In this document: piece by piece, positions 21,903 to 34,400 of the stretch | Layout of the letters: each line of letters starts with the position of its first letter | How positions within the stretch are numbered: position 1 is the first letter of the stretch | NCBI RefSeq assembly: GCF_023053635.1 | Contig: NC_086188.1 | Coordinates: 880,501 to 944,500, forward strand | Source of the DNA: Elgaria multicarinata webbii | Taxonomy: Eukaryota > Chordata > Lepidosauria > Squamata > Anguidae | Direction of reading: 5' to 3' | Length of the DNA stretch: 64,000 nt | Program-made: the position numbers and the translations under genes | Notes under the pieces: model-generated | Database searches by the model: none | Seen by the model: only the letters and a program-made list of their open reading frames with translations | Told to the model about the DNA's origin: nothing

Positions 21903-22609
21903 AAATATTTTGTGCTTTTTCAAGGGAGTCTGAAGGCCTCTAGGTTAGTGATGTTGGGGATGAGGAAGAAACCAATTATCTCAAGTTAGTTGCTAGAGCT
22001 ATTGTAACTTGAATACATTTAAATGTTTTACATACAGAGTCACTCCATGAAATATTCATTTTAAAGCAGTGGGGAATAATGTGTATGGTTTGCAATTTTT
22101 GTATTACAAAGACAAATTTAAAAACCAAATGAAGTGAAACAAACTTGCAACATATACTTTTAATTACTACTACGGACAAGATAGCCAGCCATATAAAAGG
22201 GTCACATTCATTCAGAGACAGAGGAGTACCAGCGCCTATTAACAGAGTGTCAAGACATGCAAGCCTCTTTTGCAGAGCGTCCCCTCTCCAAGGCTTCTAG
22301 AAATTCAATGCAATTGCAGCCTTCTATTAGGATCTGCATGGTTTCTTTAACATATGCAATATAGGCAACTCCTGAAAACAAGTGACCAAGCTCAATTCGC
22401 CAGAATAACCCCAAAAGTACATTTTGATAAATTGAGATTATGAAGATTCTGTGTTAGAGTATATGCCACAGTAAGAGATCAAACAAAATAGTCTAGCCCT
22501 CCCCCACCTGAAATTAAAAACAGACTCAGTACTTGTTCCCATTCCAAGCACACTGATAAAAGAGGAAGGCCACACATTCTATGGTGCCCAAGTTGAAGTA
22601 GCACAGTAG

Positions 22610-22775
22610 TTCACTGCCAGTTAGGAAGTCCCCAATTCAGGTCTCGCCTTAGCCTTGAAGATGCTATATCTCAGCCTTGGCCCCACATCAGCAACATGGG
22701 AATAATACAAGCCTAGCATATAGGGCTGCTGTTAAAGATGACTATGTATATGAACTGCTTTGAAAATACAAAAGC
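22610..22775. repeat. CORE-SINE/MIR-like degraded SINE
   Basis: CACATCAGCAACATGGGAAT and GGGCTGCTGTTAAAGATGAC, then ATGAACTGCTTTGAAAATAC, follow the order of the conserved SINE core and tail. Diverged, so tentative. Confidence 0.4.
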
Positions 22776-22816
22776 ACACTATACAACTATTCAGTATCTG
22801 GGGATGCAAGTCCTGC

Positions 22817-22842
22817 AAGGAAGGAAGGAAGGAAGGAAGGAA
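22817..22842. repeat. (GGAA)n microsatellite
   Basis: Six head-to-tail GGAA units. Confidence 0.85.
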
Positions 22843-24179
22843 AAACTCCCCTGGCTGCAAGCAAGTAGGAGATGCATAGTGACCTACATTATAATCAAGT
22901 GGAGTAGGAAGGGAGGGAAGAGAAAGGTAGGCAGGGTATGTACGCATGATCTGGGTTGTCAGGAACAAGCCTGTATTTCTAGCAACTGCTCATGCCTTTG
23001 TACTCATTTGAAAAGAATTTAAGAACGCTAAGCCAAACACTTCATTTGTAGCACACAATTGCAACAGCAGGAATCTCGGGGATAGATGCCCTACTAATCA
23101 ACAAATTGACAGACTGACCTCACTTGCTGTTGCCACATCACAATGAGCAGGTCTGCATATTGATATTTACCAGGAGATTACCTACTAGGAAGAAAAGGTA
23201 AGTAGCCAGGGAGTTTGTAAAAAAAGATGCTTAGGAGAAGGTACACATGTTCACCTAGCCTCCATTCTAAGAGTTATTTGGAAGCAAGGAACTGACAATT
23301 AATCAGGGCTTTGACATATTTAGTTCAAACTGCTCACAAAAAGAAAATAATCTTAAAAGGACAAAGATAATCTCACAACATCATCTGACAGGTCAAAGAA
23401 AACTGCACAGTGTCATCATAAGTTTACTCTGAAGTAACACCAGCACAACAGGATTTACTACCTAGTAAGGACTGTATGCCTAGTATACCTCTAATTGGCA
23501 AACCTCCTGACTTAAGCAATCACTTTACGCGCTTTCCTCCCCTGAAGACTAGAAGCACGACGGTTCAATGTTTAACAGGCAGTTTGCTCCTTTGAGTTGT
23601 TGCTTAAAAGCAGGTTTTACCACTTGAGCAAATCTTGGTACACAGAGGTGGAACAGAACGGAATGCCTCCACTCCCCACAGAGATCCGAGAGGCAACATC
23701 CATGGCCGCCCGCTGAATATTTTACAATAAGCCAGCAACCGGAGACATGTATAAACCAAATATTTTAATCACCAACTATTATGGGATATTGCTACAGTGG
23801 AGAAGAGGGAGATCACAAACAGGGATTTCACCTTGATGTATGTTGTTTCCACGCGAAAGTAGAAGCCATCCACCCCTTAAGACATTAATTTGAGGAGTAT
23901 TTCTTGACTAATAAAAACAAAACCAGAACTAATTTCTAGTATTAAACTTTGTACAGGCTTAAAAAAAAGAGCCTGTTTAAGAAGGCTACATTAAAGCATC
24001 TCTGAAATGAAGTCAAGGCCAGAGGGAGGCCCCTCCAACTTCCTTTTCTGAAAATGTGGAAAAGGCACCCATTTCTGCCCCCAGGATGGATAACAATGCA
24101 GTGACGAAACCACAAGCTGCTTAATGGCCTCAGGATCTACTGCCAGGACTGTCGGCTCAACTCTTCAACGAGACAATAG

Positions 24180-25800
24180 ATTCCAGAGCTGTGGCGCTCT
24201 GAAGCAGGCGGCAGCAGCAGCAGCAGCAGCAGCTACCCACCCCCCATCCCCACCCCCACCCCCACTACCACTCTATGGGGGGAGCCTGCAGTGCTGAGGA
24301 AAGGAATCCTTTAGACAAAGAAAAGCCCTTCAAACGGAAATGCGCCTGGCAAGCCCTCCCTACTGCAACCCAGAGGCAGAGATGCCATCTGAAAGCCCTC
24401 TCGTCTGACAACAGGCCACGTACTCCCTTGTCAGCTCCTCCTCCTCCTCCTCGATCATCATCGCTGAGCTCACCCTTTCCAGGGGTCATGGGGGGTGGGG
24501 AGAGAGAGAGAAGATTAGTAATGCCGGGAGACCTGTTCTGAGACACGTGCTCAGGAGTTCGACCTGTTCTAAAGATCTGCCCCCTCCCCGGGACGGGCTC
24601 TCCAGCCGTCCAGAGAGCGAGCGAGCCATGCCAAGCCTGAGAAGCCTTGAGACCGCACTGCAGAAAACAGTGCTCCTCTCTTTCAGCAACGTCTTTGCAG
24701 CTTTCTCGCGCTGCTTTGAAACCACAACTGCTGCTGGCTTGTGCAGCACTCGCCTGACCACCGTCCTCCGCCTTGCCATGCAAAAGTACCCTCTGCTTTC
24801 TAGACACAAAGGACCAGGGCCGGCCGGCCCTTTGTCTTCCCTGAACTACAGGAGCGCCGTCCTGTTTCTTTAAGAGCCAGAGCTGCTCGGCTACCCCTGG
24901 CCTTCCCCTCCCCCCTGCAGCCTCCAACCCTCCCCTCCCCCACCCCCGGGAGTGCCGAGCAGAACAGCAGGCAGAAGTTGGAGTCCTGCCAGCGTCTCCT
25001 CTTACACTCTCGCCTGCTCGCCCCTACGTTTCTTCTCGCTGCTGCAAAAGCACTTGCATGAAATGGCAACCATCTTTTCCCGCAAGCCCCCCTCCTTCTC
25101 CATGTCTTTTTTTTTTAAAAAAAGAAAGCAACCCCCTCTCACTTCTGCTTTACTTTCTACAAGCCTACACACACACAGAGAGACAAGGGGTGGGGGGGAG
25201 AGAGAACAGAGAAAGGAGTCTTTTCTGCATTGATCGAAACCAGAAAGCCCGCTCTGAGCCTTGGAGAAATCCAGCGTTGGGGCTGCCCCAGAAACAGCCA
25301 CACATCAGAAAGGACAGCCGCCATTACGAAGCCCGGCTGCTCGCACACAATATGGAGTACGATCTGCGAGCGCAGAATAAAAGTATCTAAAACGCAGTCT
25401 CTTTCAGGGCATCAAAGCCCGGGTAAACTGGGTGAGAGAGGTGGTTTCTCCCTCTCCAAATAAAGACTCTGCCTCAAAAAGCCAGCTGGAAGCTATTTTT
25501 AAGTGTAGCTACCTGGAAAGGCGTAGACCTGCTGCTGTGAACTACCAAACGCGTCACAAGCTTTCCCAACAGCACGAGTCAAGACTGCAAAGCGTGTCGT
25601 CTTTGGTGGGGAAAGGAAATCTCCATTTTGGATTTTGGTTTTCGAGTTCTCCCTTCCTAACCAGGCGCCTCTCACGCTGAAAGAAACCACCATGTAAGGG
25701 TACATTTTAGCAAACCCGAGTCCCTCTTTCCTGTTCCAAATTGCTACCGTCCTCAAAAACGCCTTTTTGTCCCCGTCCCCCCCCCCACCCTCTAACAACC
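24180..25800. other. GC-rich unassigned block between RHOF and SETD1B
   Basis: GC-rich sequence with a CAG run (24210-24231), C-rich and G-rich tracts and several overlapping open frames on both strands that look like composition effects (the largest is about 220 codons on the minus strand, 24265-24927, with no recognised motif). In human a long noncoding RNA (LINC01089) lies between RHOF and SETD1B. A promoter or first exon of such a transcript is possible but not shown here. Confidence 0.35.
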
Positions 25801-27320
25801 AGGGGGAGAAAAACTGACTGGTTCTTCTCGGTTACTTGACTTTAAATATAAAATATATATCGTCTACCCCTATCTGCAGATTGACTTGGAGAGGAGCAGC
25901 TTAGCAGATATGTAACGCCATTTATGGAGTCGCAGAGAGAAACGCTTCAAATCAACAAAGATGCAGCCAAGCAAAGCACTTCGTTACAGGAGGATAAGAG
26001 AAAGGAAGTATCCTTTGGACAGAGATATATAAAGTAGATCCTGAATTATGTACTTTCCACAAGAACGTTAGCTATCTTTCTCTCCCCCCCCCTCCCGAAA
26101 GTAACTCGGATATCCGCCCTGGACAAAAACATTTGTTGCATAGGCCCTGCTCTGTTTCACTGCAAGGGCAAAAGGGTTTACTTACCCGCACACCATAGTT
26201 GAATGTAGTTCTGAAGGTGAAGTGGGGGGTGTGTGTTGTTTTTAAAGAAAAACCTACTTCTAAATATACGTTATGTTCTGTATTATCACTTCTCTGTCTT
26301 AAGTTTGCAAATCAACAACTCTCGTTCAGTCACTGCTATGGCTTTGACAAAAAAAAAAGTTGTTAAAAGACATCCACTTATTTTGACTACCAGTATCAGT
26401 TGTTGTTTTAAACTCCAGGCTTAAATCGGTAACTTATGTCAGATTTACTCTGCACATAAAAAAGGACGCTGCGTGTATTTCCTCCCCCTCCCCATTTTTT
26501 CAAACATGATCTCAAATACACTTAAATCTGTACATGTTAGTGTGAATACACCTGGTTAATTACTATATGTAAACATTTTAAGCATCTCTAGCTAAATATT
26601 TTTTGTTTTTAAAAGTATTTCAGAAGCAATTGGTTGAAATAAACAAGACAAAAATGACATGCAGATGAAGTCCGAAAAAATTAAATAAAAATAAGGAGAA
26701 CTCCAGTAACATTAACATGAAAACTACACTTATTAAGAAGGACAGAATGGACTGGGTACTTACAATGTAAAAGGAAAAAAAACTTATCCTAATGACTTTT
26801 TGCAAGAATTCACGTTTCCTACATCTATATTTAAAACGTTACCTTGTTATCACGAAAGTATTTAACTTAAGATGGCCAGGTATTTAGTGTTTAATACAGG
26901 AAACTACATCTAAAAATGTATTGCTCAGGCAGATAGATAAAAGCTTTCAAAAACAAACACACCAAAAATAACACATGTATTTACTCTTTTTTTGGTAACT
27001 CAAAATTGTTACTGCTGACATAAGGGCGTGCCATGACCTAGTTATATACAAGACAAAGATGGGTTCCAAATCAAAGGGAAAAATCCAGATCTTTTTATAA
27101 AATCTTCCTTCTTCCTTTTGAGTCCTCTAAATGTTGTCAAGACATTAAACACAAACACTGAGCAGTCCTGAAATGGATGGTGTGGATTCATCAGATCAAG
27201 TATTCCCCTTTTGGAACAAAGGAAAACCCAGTTGGCCATTTAATTCCATTGCAGAAAAATGGCTGCCTGATCTGTTGGCCTCTCCTTAGCTGTCTGCTGA
27301 AGGATGTTTTTAGATCAGCG
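25801..27320. other. AT-rich unassigned intergenic stretch
   Basis: Sharply more AT-rich than both flanks, with few recognisable repeats and no coding frame of note. I see no gene here. Confidence 0.5.
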
Positions 27321-27329
27321 TCTAATAAC

Positions 27330-28363
27330 TCAAGCCCAATGGAAGCTGCGCGCTGATTGGCTGCGCCTGCCTGGTGCCTTTAACCAGCCAATTACCTAAC
27401 CACGGCCAAATTACAAACCAAAAGCACAAGACGAGGTAAAACAACACGAAGCCCCAACAAGGCGACCCCCGGGGGGGGGGGAGGCTAAAAAAAAAAGAGG
27501 GGGATCAAGATGGACTTTCTTTTGCTGAAACAAAATGGAAGGTCCGAACTGATTGGTTGTTCAGGATCTTTAATAAGCAAAACTGCTACTTTCCTTCCTC
27601 TCTCTTTCTCCCTCCCTCCTCCCAAGTCGTGAAATTGACAAATTGTAACAAAACGGGGGCTCCCCCCCCACTTCTCCTCCTCCTCCTCCTCCTCCCTCCC
27701 CATAGCAAGCCATTCATCGGAGGTGGAAACATTCTTCTTGCATCCTTCTTGCAACGTAGCATCAGTGCCAAGGTCTCCTTGCCCCGGTTGGCTCACTGGG
27801 ATATAACTTCCAAAGCTCAAACGTTTGAAGAGTCTCTGTCAACCTCTCTGAGGGTTTCCCCCCCTTTCCCGTCCACCCTCCCCAACCCCCCCAAAAACAA
27901 AAACCCTCCCCCCCCCCTTGTCCCACCTATGTCCATCTTGTTTAGGAACAGTTTGGCGCTTGGGTAAATGTAGTCGGCAGATTCCAAGGGGATTTGGCCG
28001 CGCCACTAAATCGCAGGCAGAGCCGCGGTGGGGCGTCCGTCGGCTGGGGAAAATGCATGGCCCTTTATTTGGGGTGGGGAGGCGCTACAGGGCCGCCGGG
28101 CTGGGGGCTTTACAGCGCGTTGCAGCTGCCGTGAATGTGCATTCGGTTGAGGGCGGTTAGCCATTAGCCGAGGCTCCATAGCGGTGAATTGTGGGATGCC
28201 TGAAAAGCAAGCAGAAAGCACACACACAATATGTGTTGGCTCGCAAAAAAAAAGAGGAGAGAGGAGGCAGGAGGCTTTCAAAACCCATGTAATGTAACCA
28301 GCCCAATGTGAGCGAAAGGAGCTCGCCTTTCGCGGCAGCGAGACGATCGGCCACCGAATAACA
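27330..28363 (+). promoter_or_regulatory. SETD1B promoter and 5' UTR region with four CCAAT boxes
   Basis: CCAAT at 27336-27340, inverted ATTGG at 27356-27360, CCAAT at 27388-27392 and inverted ATTGG at 27552-27556. These are NF-Y-type sites in alternating orientation. Downstream (27950-28360) the sequence becomes GC- and CpG-rich up to the SETD1B ATG. No good TATA box is placed to serve that ATG. Start site and direction are inferred; the cluster could also serve a divergent transcript. Confidence 0.5.
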
Positions 28364-28439
28364 ATGTCTTTCAAAGAGATCAAGGCAGCGGGAGAAAAAG
28401 CCAAGCACACCGAAGACCATGGCAAAAAGCAGAGTTCAA
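28364..28439 (+). CDS. SETD1B: SETD1B exon 1 (N-terminal [12 protein letters not shown])
   Basis: ATG at 28364 with an in-frame TAA upstream at 28295; 25 codons plus one base, [20 protein letters not shown] then KKQSS. Donor GTGAGA. The split codon A|GT joins in frame to [10 protein letters not shown] of exon 2, so this start is preferred to the internal Met in exon 2. Bird SETD1B has a very similar N-terminus as I recall it; the annotated human protein starts differently. Confidence 0.8.
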
Positions 28440-31400
28440 GTGAGATTCTCTCTCTTTTCCTCCTCCTTTCTGTGTCTTCTCTCACTCTATACGGGTGGGG
28501 GACAGCCTGTGATAGCGTCTGGATGTATGTATAGCCTCCCCCCCCCCCAGCTTGACGGAATGGCGGGTTTTTCCCCCCTGCAATTGTAATCTCTCTCTCT
28601 CTCTCTCTTTAACTTTGTTGGTCCCCCCCCGCCCCCCTCTTCATCTCCCAGGTTGGATCAACGGAATGGAGAGCAGCTCCCAAGCTAGCACCTCTGCTGA
28701 GAAAAAAAATCACCATTGGAAAAGTTACAAGTTGATTATTGACCCAGCTCTGAAAAAAGGACAGCACAAACTCTATCGTTATGATGGACAACATTTCAGC
28801 ATTCCTGTAAGTATTCCTTATCTTTAAAATAAAATACATGATTGCATTCCTTCTCTCTCTTTCTCTTTTTTCCCTCTGCTGCCTCCCAAACCCGGTTCAT
28901 TTTCTTCTACTACCCAGCCATCCTTCTAGGGGTGGAGGGAAGGAAAGATTTCTTAATGACCTGAGCAATGAATGTTGCTGGAAAATGTTAAGGAAAGATA
29001 TTAAAGTTGCACACACACCTGACATAATGTAGTCTGTCAGAATCTGACGAAAAAACCTGCAGGTTTATTTCACTGATTCCTTGCAGAATGGCTATTTGAC
29101 ATGTGTGTGTTTGTGTATGTGTCTGCCTGTCTGCTTTTTCATTTTCCCCCTAAAGAGCGTTCTCTTCAGTTTCCTTGATTTTAAATGCTGTACAGTAAAT
29201 TTCCAAGTCTTGTTTTTAAATAATAAGTGTATTTTTGAACTTCAGTGAATTTCCCCCCCTCCTTCTCAGAACCCGGGTCTTGCCCCAGTAGATTGTGTCA
29301 GAGATCCCAGGATAGGACGAATATGGACCAAAACTAAGGAGCTGGAACTCTCTGTCCCTAAATTTAAGGTACATGCACTATGAACAGTGGCAATATTAAC
29401 CTATGCTTAAGCATTTCCTAACTGCTTCTTTATAGATATTGTTAGTTGGATAATTAGTTTAGCAATATCATAAAGGTAGCACAATGCAATTGAGCTTGTT
29501 GTTTGTCAAAACTGTGTGCTTGATTAACAACTCAAAAGTTTTTTTAAAAAAATTGTTGATTTTAAAATAAATACTTTTGTAAATAAGATATTGTTGTGGT
29601 AATAGTTCGTTATTTCCCCATAAAATGCTGCAATATTAAGGAGGAAAAATTACTCTTAAAATTCAGTAGTTGTTTAACCCTCTCTGTGCCACATGGTGTG
29701 ACTACTGACAGTTCTTCCTGTTGTTTTCCCTTTAATATCCTGCTGTGTTTGGTGCAAAAATGAATCTTCAGATTGATGAGTTTTATGTGGGGCCGGTGCC
29801 TCCCAAGCAAGTCACCTTTGCCAAGCTGAACGACAACATCCGCGAAAACTTCCTGACAGACATGTGTAAAAAATACGGAGAAGTGGAAGAAGTGGAGATC
29901 CTCTACAACCCCAAAAACAAGAAGCACCTGGGAATTGCCAAAGTGATCTTTGCCACAGTCAAAGGTGCCCGGGAAGCAGTTCAGCACTTGCACAACACCT
30001 CTGTCATGGGCAACATCATCCACGTGGAGCTAGATACTAAAGGTGGGAGTCCATTCTGAACATCTTCTTTGCTCCTCTCTCTCACACTCCTCTCTCCTAG
30101 ATCCTATAACGTGATGCATTTGAAGATTGGATGGGGAGCGGTAGTAATTAATTTAAAGGGGGGACTATTAAATGGCTGTCACTCTATTTCCCCCTTCTAT
30201 CTCTCTGCTTTTCTCTGGGCCTTTAGTAGTCACGTGGAGCTGAATGTGTTGTCTGTTGCTAGGAGACAGTCCTGTAATTTACAAAATGCTGCCATCCTCT
30301 CCATTTCACCCACTCACTCACTCATGCTGACACTTGGTTTGCCAAACACCCCCCCTTCACCCTTTTGCTAGAAGTACCTTTTACACTTAGCAGATAACTT
30401 TTTTAAAAAAATCACTTTGATGGGGTTTAGAAAATAATTGTAGTAAATGCCTGGAAAAAATATCTTTAAACTATCCTATCTATAATTTGGATTGTAGCAG
30501 TGTTCTTGCTTTTATTTAATCATCTCATTGTGGGAATCTACATATGCACAGGAGATTGCAAGAGTCTCTCTCCTCCTCCCCCCACATTGTCTCTTAAAGG
30601 GACAGTAACATTTGTTCTTGAAAGTAACTGGTATGTAGTGCTGACATTGTCAGGCAAAAGCAATGCAATGGACAATACAGTCAAGAATTCAATTATTCAT
30701 ATCGTTCCTAAAAGTATAATAAGTGCCTCAACATTTTACTTTTTTTTAATCTTCCATTTAGTATATTTTTCTTTTCCATAAACCCAGGATGTATATATAT
30801 AATAATTCAGATCAGTCTGTTACTTTAACATATACATGCTAATTTACTCCCCACCACCACTACATTTTTCTTTCCAATTTAATTGTAAAAAGTAATGAGA
30901 ATGTTTCTTTAACTTTTGCAACAAAATGTTTGGAAAGAATGTATAGTTACTATTTTAAAGAACAAAACACACACAACGCAACAGTTTTTGCTATGTTTTC
31001 CTGTTCTTGTAAAAAAGTGTTTTTGCTAGAATTCTGGAACTGCATGCGTCTTAAACTCCAAAACACACTGGATCTCTGTTAGAGCTCAGTTTTCTTTCTA
31101 GTGCACTGATCAACTGAAGTTCAGTATTCTTCCTCAAGTCGTATTATGAGGATTTATGTATGCATGTTAGAGAAGGAGCTTAATAAAATGATAAAGAGCA
31201 GCATAGTTAGGTTGGAGTGAGGAACCTGTGGCTCTCAAGATGTTGTTGGACTCCAACTCCCAATCACCTCAGATCATAGGCCATACTGATAGAGGCTGAT
31301 GGGAGTTGGACTTCGTGTCCGGTTTTCCACATCTGGGTTAAATAGGTTTATTATTCATAATTTTCTTAACTTTTATTTTGAGTAACTACTGTATCAAGAT

Positions 31401-34400
31401 CCAAGCTATGATCCTCAGTGAGACAGAAAGAGCTAAGCCACAGTCTATGATTTGAGCTCTTCATTCTGAGAAATTTGAAATCTGATCCATATATCAATTA
31501 AGCTGGAATACTTTAGATGCAGGCTAATTCTATATTTATTTGTTTGGAGTATATTTCATGGAGATTAATATGGCTAACTTGTAAGAAAATGTGTAACAGA
31601 TTGTAGGTTTAAGCTATTCTGTCTTCGCCAAAGTTCAGTTGTGTTAAATGTTTACAACTCCCAGCTTAACTCCTTTGTGGTTTAGGCTACTACTGTATTA
31701 AAACCTGGTTTTATTGTTATACATATTTTTGCTGATACTGGTGATAAATAAGCTTTTTGTAGGCTTTTGATACTAAACTTTAACATTCTTGTTATCACTT
31801 CTTTCTCAGCTTCTGACATGCCCAATGTTTGTGACTTCACTAGTTACATGACATTCAGTTTTTACATGAAAGCTAAAAAGCAAAACGTACAGATGAGCAG
31901 CAGTCTGTTTTTAAAACCAGCCATATAGCCAACTTACCTGTACTTTAAAATATTTATTTGGCTAAACCCTATAAATAGATTCTAAATTGCAATAGAATGA
32001 TGTTTAAAGGCAGTGCATGGTGTTTAAATGTCTGTTCTAATCATGATTTGATGGACTCGGAAGACCAGAAGCCTGATGAATATCACAGGCCCTAGAATGA
32101 AGCTCTGTAGCTTTAAGTGAGTCATTTAAGGTGATCTATACTAAGAGTGTTGCAGCTGGTAGTGAGATAAGGACCACACTCTGATCTGTTGTAATTCTGT
32201 TTTTGTAACTGGGGTAGTAACCTGTCCAATTAAATGATGTTATCCTGTGTTTTAGTTGAACGTGTGAGGAGCTAGACACTAGCTGCTAGTGTAGCAGAGT
32301 GGCAAAGAGACCAGTCCATGAATCAGGATATCTCCAGCTCAGCTGTGAACTCAATAGCTGGCCTCTGGCAAAGCCCCTTTCTCTAAGCTTCAGTCCCTCA
32401 ACCTGTGATACGGAGACAATAATCATTCTGGCCTGTCTTCCAGGGCTCATGTATGGATAGCTAACAAAATGTATGTGACATGCTGTCACATAATACATGC
32501 TTGTTTTTAAATGTTATTTACTTATGTATTTATTATTAGAGGTAATTAACAGGTTTGTATACTGCAAACTACTGGGTGACTGCAGGGGGCTGCTTCACAA
32601 CTAACTTGCACCAGTGCCCACCAGCACATGTATAAGAATGTAAGAGCTGTACTGGGTCAGACCAAGGGTCCATCTAGTCCAGCATTCTTTTCACACAGTG
32701 GCCAACCAAGCTGTTGACCGGGAACCACAAGCAGGATATGAGTGCAACAGCATCCTCTCACCCATGTTCCCCAGCAACCGTGCATACAGGCTTACTGCTT
32801 CTGATCCTGGAGGTAGCACCTAGCCATTAGGACTAGTAGCCATGGATAGCCTCCTCCTCCTCCCCCCCCAGGAATTTATCCAACCCCCTTTTAAAGCCAT
32901 CCAAATGTATCCTCTGGCACTTGATACTCTTGCTTTGTAATGACGAGAATGCACCAGTGGAAGCAGCGATGGGTCAGAGCAAAGGCCCATCTAGTCCAAT
33001 GCCCTGTTTCTCTCAGTGGTCAACCTGGTGTCTATGGGAGCCCTACAAGCATGACATGAAGGCAACAACACCCCCATGCTGTGTTCCCCAGCACCTGGTA
33101 TTCAGAGGCATGTTTCTTCTGATTCTTCAGGAAGCATATCACTGCTCTGACTGGTTGCCATTGATAGCTTTATCATCCATTAGTTTATCTAATCCTGTTA
33201 CTAAGCTGCCTAAATTGTGATGGTTGTCATCACATCTTGTGGTAGTGAATTCTATAGTTTAGCTCTGTGCTGTGAGAAGACGTACTTCCTTTTATCTGTC
33301 CTGAATCTCACACGACTCAGCTTCATTGGATGAGGCCAGGTTCTAGTGTTATGGGAGAAGAAGAAGAAAACTTCTCTCGCTCTCGCTCTCCCTCCCTCCC
33401 TCCCTCCCCCCCCATGCATAATGTTATATACCTCTGTCATGTCCCCCCTCATTCCTCTTTTTTCTAGGCGAAGAGCCCCAAACATTGTAATCTTTCCTTG
33501 TAGAGAGTTCCTCCATCCCCCTGATCATCTTGGTTGCCCTTTCCTGCACCTTTTCCAGCTCCACACTATCCTTTCTGAAATTTGGCAATCAGAATTATAC
33601 ACAGTATTCCAAGGATGGCCTCAGTATAGATTTGTATCAAAGCATGACAACATTGGCAGTTGTTCTTTCACCCCCTTTCCTAGTGAATCCCTTGTCCGGT
33701 TGACATGAATGAAAACTGTGCACAGTATCCCCACCTGTCGCCCCTGCACAGTACAGTCCTGCTACCTCATTTGCGTGAGTGCAGTTGGCCTGGGATGAAT
33801 TATTATGTCTGCAGAACACCATCACTTTGAGCGTGAAATTGATGCCCATCTCATTTCGTCCTTGCACAACTGACCCTATGATTGGGCTGCTGGTGTCTGA
33901 GTACCTAAGAAGCCTGCAGCAATATTTGGGCCACACTGGGCAACATGTTTAGCTGTGCAGCCTGATCTTATTTGTGTCTATGCAGAAGTAAATCCTATTG
34001 ATTTTATGTGGAGTTTATTCCCAAGTAAACATGCATAGGATTGCAGCCTGAGTCAGCACTGTCTCTGGGAAAAGGGTAATCTTTCTTTTATTTTCTTTTT
34101 TAAAGTGGGGATGGGGGTGAAGGATTAGCTATTATAAACCTGTGTTTTCATTAAAGCACGTACAATGTGCCTTTTACAAAACAAAAACAAAATATTTGAA
34201 TGTCAAATTCTAGAGAATTGGATGCCATGTTACACCATTAGTATTTGGAGATCAGGGTCTGTCCCATTTGAAGATTTCTCAAGTTTGACCACAGGCATTG
34301 ATGCACTTGAAAACTGACATGTCTCTGTTTCTGTTATAAATAGTTCATTCTCTCCAATTGTTAAAAAGTTATATCCTTAAAAGCATATAAGTGTAGAGAG

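Larger units (their letters stand above)
15871..23600. other. RHOF-SETD1B intergenic region, left part
   Basis: No recognised gene. It holds an ATT microsatellite (16399-16440), LINE 3' ends, MITE copies and short GTAAGTCCCATTGAGTTCAA-type repeats. All open frames are short and resemble no known protein. Most of it is AT-rich. Confidence 0.6.

Noticed and set aside
24265-24927. 220-codon minus-strand open frame
   Set aside because: Low-complexity, GC-driven, overlapped by other open frames in both directions, and without any known motif. No good case for a protein gene.
27485-27967. Glu- and Leu-rich frames around 27.5-28.0 kb on both strands
   Set aside because: Translated CTC/GAG and poly-C tracts in the promoter region, no homology recognised.
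28670-28678. Internal Met in SETD1B exon 2 as the main start codon
   Set aside because: Exon 1 offers an upstream ATG with an in-frame upstream stop and joins in frame; kept only as a possible alternative start.
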